DNA of 64,000 bases from Neobacillus sp. PS3-34 (GTDB lineage: Bacteria; Bacillota; Bacilli; Bacillales; Cytobacillaceae), in assembly GCF_030915465.1 (NCBI RefSeq), contig NZ_CP133267.1, positions 3,068,501-3,132,500 of the forward strand, in the 5' to 3' direction. The notes beneath the pieces are model-generated. The model saw only the letters and a list, made by a program, of their open reading frames with translations, made no database searches and was not told where the DNA came from. A program made the translations under genes and the position numbers. Positions 60,681-64,000 of the stretch are shown piece by piece (the stretch's first letter is position 1; each line of letters opens with the position of its first letter).

Positions 60681-60681
60681 A

Positions 60682-60720
60682 AAAACAAGGCGGGCTGGTT
60701 TTCAGCTCGTCTTGTTTTTA
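60682..60720. terminator. Bidirectional terminator between the PH-domain gene and patB
   Basis: AAAAACAAGGCGGGCTG-GTTTT-CAGCTCGTCTTGTTTTT between converging genes. Confidence 0.9.
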
Positions 60721-60722
60721 TT

Positions 60723-61880
60723 TTATGAAAATGCCTTTTGTAAGCGTGATAGTCCTTCCATTAGCATCTCACGCGGGCAGGCGATATTCATGCGAACAAA
60801 GCCTTCCCCGCCAGGACCATATTTTGCTCCCGGTTCGAGTGCAAGCTTTCCTTTTTCAATAAGCCTTTTCTGAATATCATCATCCTTCAATGAAAGGCCG
60901 CGGCAATAAATCCAGAGCAAATAAGTACCGTCCGAATCCATTAATGAAATCCCGGGAAGGTGGTTTTGAAGAAAATCTTTCACGATTTCTTTGTTATCCT
61001 CCAAATAATCAAGCAGCTCGTTGAGCCATGCCTCGCCGTAGCGATACGCCGCTTCCATTCCCGCAATACCAAGGGCGTTAAGAGTGAAAAAGCCCTGGCG
61101 TTTTAATGTATCATTGTATTTTTCCCGTAAATCCTTATTTTCAATGATGATAGCGGAAGTCTGAACGGCCAAATTGAAAGTTTTGCTTGGCGCAATACAG
61201 GTGAGGGCATGCTGGCTAATTTCTTGATTTAAGGATGCAATCGGATAATGCTTGCTGTTTTTATAGAGAATGTCCGAATGAATTTCATCCGAAAGAATCA
61301 AGCAATTGTATTTAAGACATAGTTTCCCGATTTTGATCAATTCTTCCTTGCTCCACGATCTTCCGCCAGGATTATGGGGATTGCATAGAAGGAAAAGCTT
61401 GCAACCCTGCTGAAGCTTTTTTCCAAATCGGTAAAGTCAATTTCGTATCTTCCTCCTTGTAAAACAAGCTGAGAGTTTACAACAACCCTGCCATTTTTTT
61501 CGATCATTTCAAAAAAAGGCGTGTAGATAGGAGACTGAAGGAGGATTTTATCTCCTGGTTGACTGTAAGCCTGGATTGCCGTGCTGATAGCAGGGACTAT
61601 ACCGCTGCAAAATAACAGCCAGGAGTGTTGGATATCCCAATTGTGGCGTTTCTTTTGCCAGTTTGAAATGGCGCTGTGTACAGAAGGAGGAACGAAGGTA
61701 TAGCCGAAAATACCGTGCTCAACTCTTCTTTTAATTGCATCAGATACCTCCTGTGGGGCGGAAATCCATATCAGCTACCCACATGGGCAACAAGTCGGTT
61801 TTTCCGAAAATCTCCTTTGTCATGTCCCACTTTACGGAAGAGGTCTGAAGCCTTTCAATCTTCTCATCAAAAAATGCCAT
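60723..61880 (-). CDS. patB: Cystathionine beta-lyase / C-S lyase PatB (two frameshifts)
   Basis: PLP aminotransferase-fold C-S lyase acting on cystathionine and related thioethers. It begins MAFFDEKIERLQTSSVKWDM; the PLP Lys is in CIAPSKTFNLAVQTSA and Asp in LILSDEIHSD. The frame breaks at 61755-61760 (family DFRAPQEVSDAIKRR; two bases short of CGGGCCCCA) and at the six-T run 61417-61422 (one short; DLEKKLQQGCKLF expected). Repaired length about 386 aa. RBS GGCGGTGAAA on the minus strand. Together with metY and metNIQ it links the window to sulfur amino acids. Confidence 0.88.
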
Positions 61881-61963
61881 TATTTCACCGCCTGTTTTAT
61901 TTTTATCCTTATAACTTCTATGATAAAATAATCTAATCAAATGTGAAAATATTAGGTGATGAA

Positions 61964-62224
61964 ATGGAGACTCAACAAATTAATCTCAAGCTCTATGATG
62001 AATTGAACGACTGGGATCCTTTCCAGCTTGGCTACGGTCACTACGATACAGAAATAGCGGATACGATTCAGGCTGTCCATGAACTGGATGCTCCATCCGC
62101 GCTTGCAAAGAGAATCCAGGGCATTTATGAATTTTCCTTTGAAGAGTTTATCCCTATGGAAAACTGTTTAAAAATAGCGAGGGATTTGCTTATTATTAAA
62201 TCAAGCGAGTCCTGTTCCTTGTAA
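61964..62224 (+). CDS. yugE: YugE family protein (DUF1871)
   Basis: 86-aa protein with the DUF1871 core ELNDWDPFQLGYGHYDTEIA and a helical remainder. Function unknown. ATG 61964 follows TTAGGTGATGAA; the frame is open 7 codons more upstream. Divergent from patB, as in B. subtilis. Confidence 0.85.
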   Translation: METQQINLKLYDELNDWDPFQLGYGHYDTEIADTIQAVHELDAPSALAKRIQGIYEFSFEEFIPMENCLKIARDLLIIKSSESCSL

Positions 62225-62230
62225 TAATAG

Positions 62231-62261
62231 AGCCCTCCCGGCATTAGCAGGAGGGCTTTTC
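62231..62261 (+). terminator. Terminator of yugE
   Basis: AGCCCTCC-CGGCATTAGCA-GGAGGGCT with TTTT tail. Confidence 0.9.
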
Positions 62262-62321
62262 TATTGGTTAAAAAGTTATTAATTATTACCTTCCAGACCG
62301 TACTCAACAAGGTCATTGTAA

Positions 62322-62580
62322 TCTAGCTCCAGCGCCCAGCCAATTTTCACCAATGAGACATCTTCCTCGATTATTTTGCTCCAAGCATGACCTTTAGGTG
62401 ATGCTTGAAGCAGCTCGAGGTCGCTTCGGTCCTTCCGATGAAGTCAAAGAACGACTTCACCTACAGGCCCTCCAGCGCTTGTCGGGGCTAAGGCACTAGG
62501 GAAAGCATCTAGGAGATTATGCTTCGCAGGAACAAGCGGTTTTTGCTTGTTCCGAGGAAGCTTGCGCCTTTTGTTCTGCA
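62322..62580. repeat. Dispersed palindromic repeat, 'ctagctccagcgc' family, copy 2 (long form)
   Basis: Begins TCTAGCTCCAGCGCCCAGCC and ends GCTTGCGCCTTTTGTTC like the copy at 31021-31140, but with a longer interior (about 260 bp). Interior inverted repeats include GAAGTC/GACTTC and GGAACAAGC/GCTTGTTCC (62531-62554). TTGTCGGGGCTAAGGC matches the TTGGGGCTAACC region of copy 1. The right end forms the 3' end of yugF. Confidence 0.75.
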
Positions 62581-63401
62581 TGTAAAAAATTCTGTATAAA
62601 GCTGTAAACCTCCTCAGGACGTTCCTCCGGGACGAGATGGCCAGTTTCCTCAAGCACAATGAGCTGTGAATTTTTTAAATCCTTCTTTAACCGTTCTCCA
62701 GTTTGTAAAGGAACAACCCGGTCATGCTCTCCCCATATTAGCAGGCAGGGTGTCTCGATTTTTGCCAAAACCTGTTCAGGTAGATCACCTTCGCGGTCGC
62801 GGATCATCCTGGTCAGGGCAATGAAAATGTCATCCTCCAAAAATGGCTGTAAATATCCGTAAAGCATTTCATCCGTGATAAGGGAATGATCATAGACAAC
62901 CTGCTGAAGGTTCTGCTTCACTCCAGAACGAGCGAGCCAAAATTTCACATACAAATGGAAAAACGGTATATAGCTGGTGAAGATAAGAGGGAGTCTGGAG
63001 CGCTTTAAATAGCCAGAACTGCAAAGCAATACCGCCTTTTCGGCAATGCCTGGCTGAAGATGAAGGATGTTCAGTACAATTTGACCGCCCATCGAGTGTC
63101 CGACCAGGGTAACATTTTTTAATCCGAGTTGTTCAATCAAATGGATGACGGTGAGAGCCATGTTTTTATAGGAATACTCAAAACTGTTTGATTTTCCGCT
63201 TTTTCCAAAGGGAGGAAGGTCAACGGAAAGAACCTCGTATTCCTGATTCAGCAAAGGAATGAGTCGACGGAAGCTGAACGTAGAAGAAAGAAATCCATGC
63301 AATAGAACCATGGTGCCCTTCGGTGCTTCATTCGGGTACCATTCATAGTACACATCAATATCATTAATTTGTTGTTTGCCATTCAAAACGGCTTGTTCCA
63401 T
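62517..63401 (-). CDS. yugF: Alpha/beta hydrolase YugF with repeat-derived C-terminus
   Basis: 294-aa alpha/beta hydrolase. Oxyanion HG motif LLHGFLSSTF; nucleophile elbow GHSMGGQ; Asp in WGEHDRVVP; His in EETGHLVPEE. The substrate is unknown (esterase or C-C hydrolase type). ATG 63401 follows AGGAGG; the open frame upstream has no RBS. The last ~19 residues (EQKAQASSEQAKTACSCEA) are encoded by the palindromic repeat that overlaps the 3' end; the normal domain ends near FIQNFLHAEQ. A tail gained by repeat insertion is the likely explanation. Confidence 0.9.
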   Translation of the reverse strand: MEQAVLNGKQQINDIDVYYEWYPNEAPKGTMVLLHGFLSSTFSFRRLIPLLNQEYEVLSVDLPPFGKSGKSNSFEYSYKNMALTVIHLIEQLGLKNVTLVGHSMGGQIVLNILHLQPGIAEKAVLLCSSGYLKRSRLPLIFTSYIPFFHLYVKFWLARSGVKQNLQQVVYDHSLITDEMLYGYLQPFLEDDIFIALTRMIRDREGDLPEQVLAKIETPCLLIWGEHDRVVPLQTGERLKKDLKNSQLIVLEETGHLVPEERPEEVYSFIQNFLHAEQKAQASSEQAKTACSCEA

Positions 63402-63813
63402 ACGCTCATCCTCCTGCCTTTGCAGTGTTTGACTTTTAATTTTCCCTGTGCAGCCCAACTTCACACCTTTACAAAAAATTATTTATGGGAATTTATTTTT
63501 TCGTTATTCCATATGCCATACCGCTTTTCAAGCAAAAAAAGAGGACAAACCAAATTAGTGATTTGTCCACTTCAAAAAGGGGGAATTTAGAAAGCCTTAT
63601 GGATGCAGGTTGCCCAGATTTTCATTTTTTTATACGCCCAACTGCATGCAGTTAAAAAAAATTAGTGGACCATTTAACGTGGAAAAAAAGTTTCTTTTTT
63701 TCCTGCAGGTGGAATACTAAACAAAGTATTTTTGATTAAATTACTATTTTGTGATATAGTATTATAATGCGTATAAAAAGGATAAAAATAAATATAAATT
63801 TAGGAGTGTTTGC
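63402..63813. other. Divergent intergenic region yugF/yugI
   Basis: No convincing gene in 412 bases. Contains T/A-rich runs, CAACTGCATGCAGTT (a short palindrome near 63640) and a promoter at 63732-63760 facing yugI. No known leader RNA recognised. Confidence 0.5.
63732..63760 (+). promoter_or_regulatory. Predicted sigma-A promoter of yugI
   Basis: TTGATT, 17-base spacer, TATAGT; 53 bases before the yugI ATG. TATTATAATG a few bases further is an alternative -10. Confidence 0.6.
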
Positions 63814-64000
63814 ATGTCAGAAAAAATCGAAACAGGCAGTATTTTAACAGGAAAGGTAACTGGTATTCAACCTTACGGAGCATTTGTTGCTTTGAACGAA
63901 AATACACAGGCCTTGTTCATATTTCAGAAATTACTCACGGCTATGTAAAGGATATTAACGAACATCTTAAAGTTGGCGATGAAGTACAGGTTAAAGTTTT
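63814..64000 (+). CDS. yugI: S1 RNA-binding domain protein (YugI/GSP13-like), partial, frameshifted
   Basis: 5' part of a small general-stress S1-domain protein. Reads ETGSILTGKVTGIQPYGAFV and, after repair, NTQGLVHISEITHGYVKDIN, the standard S1 core. The frame breaks at GGCC 63909-63912, where one G of GGGCC is missing; as written a stop follows in the ATGTAA at 63943. RBS TAGGAG before ATG 63814. The gene continues beyond the window. Confidence 0.9.

Overview
The window is chromosomal DNA of a low-GC, spore-forming Firmicute of the Bacillaceae. Gene content and order follow the yus, yur/suf, yun, yut, yum/yui and yug/kap segments known from Bacillus subtilis: fadA-fadE-yusI-gcvH-yusG-yusF-yusE-yusD-metNIQ, sufCDSUB, yunF-E-D-C-B-lytH-lipA, yutC-D-E-F-G-H-I-M, yuzB/D, yumB/C, yuiA-B-C-D-pepA, yuxO-yufK-pbpD-kapD-kapB, and patB-yugE-yugF-yugI. 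It is not B. subtilis itself, because extra genes are inserted (MFS transporter, metY, HD-GYP and EAL proteins, malP-pgmB, cls, gnd, sodC, cyclophilin). Sporulation genes (yunB, lytH, yutH, YhcN/YlaJ lipoprotein, kapB/kapD) point to an endospore former. There are no rRNA or tRNA genes, no complete insertion sequence, no prophage and no CRISPR array.

Layout. 1-7.5 kb: end of the fatty-acid beta-oxidation operon, an Spx/ArsC-like protein, GcvH, small redox and Toprim proteins, an azoreductase and an MFS transporter. 7.5-12 kb: a methionine block with two SAM (S-box) riboswitches, one before metY and one before the metNIQ methionine transporter. 12-18.4 kb: the SUF iron-sulfur assembly operon. 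18.5-31.6 kb: the yun/yut cluster (sugar-nucleotide phosphatase, spore proteins, LytH peptidase, lipoyl synthase) with an HD-GYP and an EAL cyclic-di-GMP protein inserted. 31.8-41.2 kb: redox genes (NADH dehydrogenases, ferredoxin-NADP reductase, NifU- and HesB-type Fe-S carriers). 41.3-52.3 kb: small membrane and wall proteins, aminopeptidase, class A PBP, KapB/KapD, a cyclophilin lipoprotein. 52.4-64 kb: SodC lipoprotein, maltose phosphorylase and beta-phosphoglucomutase behind a CcpA (cre) site, a 52-bp tandem hairpin array, cardiolipin synthase, 6-phosphogluconate dehydrogenase, PatB, YugF and the start of a YugI-type S1 protein.

Two things stand out. First, 20 of the coding regions are broken by 1-2 base indels, and nearly all lie at a GGCC/GGCG core where the conserved protein sequence predicts GGGCC, GGCCC or GGGCCC. 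Core genes such as sufS, sufB and lipA are hit, so these look like motif-dependent read or consensus errors, possibly at a modified cytosine motif, and not real pseudogenes. I therefore annotate these genes as CDS over their full repaired span. Second, the intergenic DNA carries several palindromic repeats: an 11-copy, strictly 52-bp array in which most units hold the inverted repeat TGTCCGAAT-N9-ATTCGGACA, followed by a 42-bp perfect palindrome; a dispersed 'ctagctccagcgc...gcgccttttg' element, one copy of which supplies the C-terminus of YugF; and a second dispersed family sharing 'caatcggcgag'.
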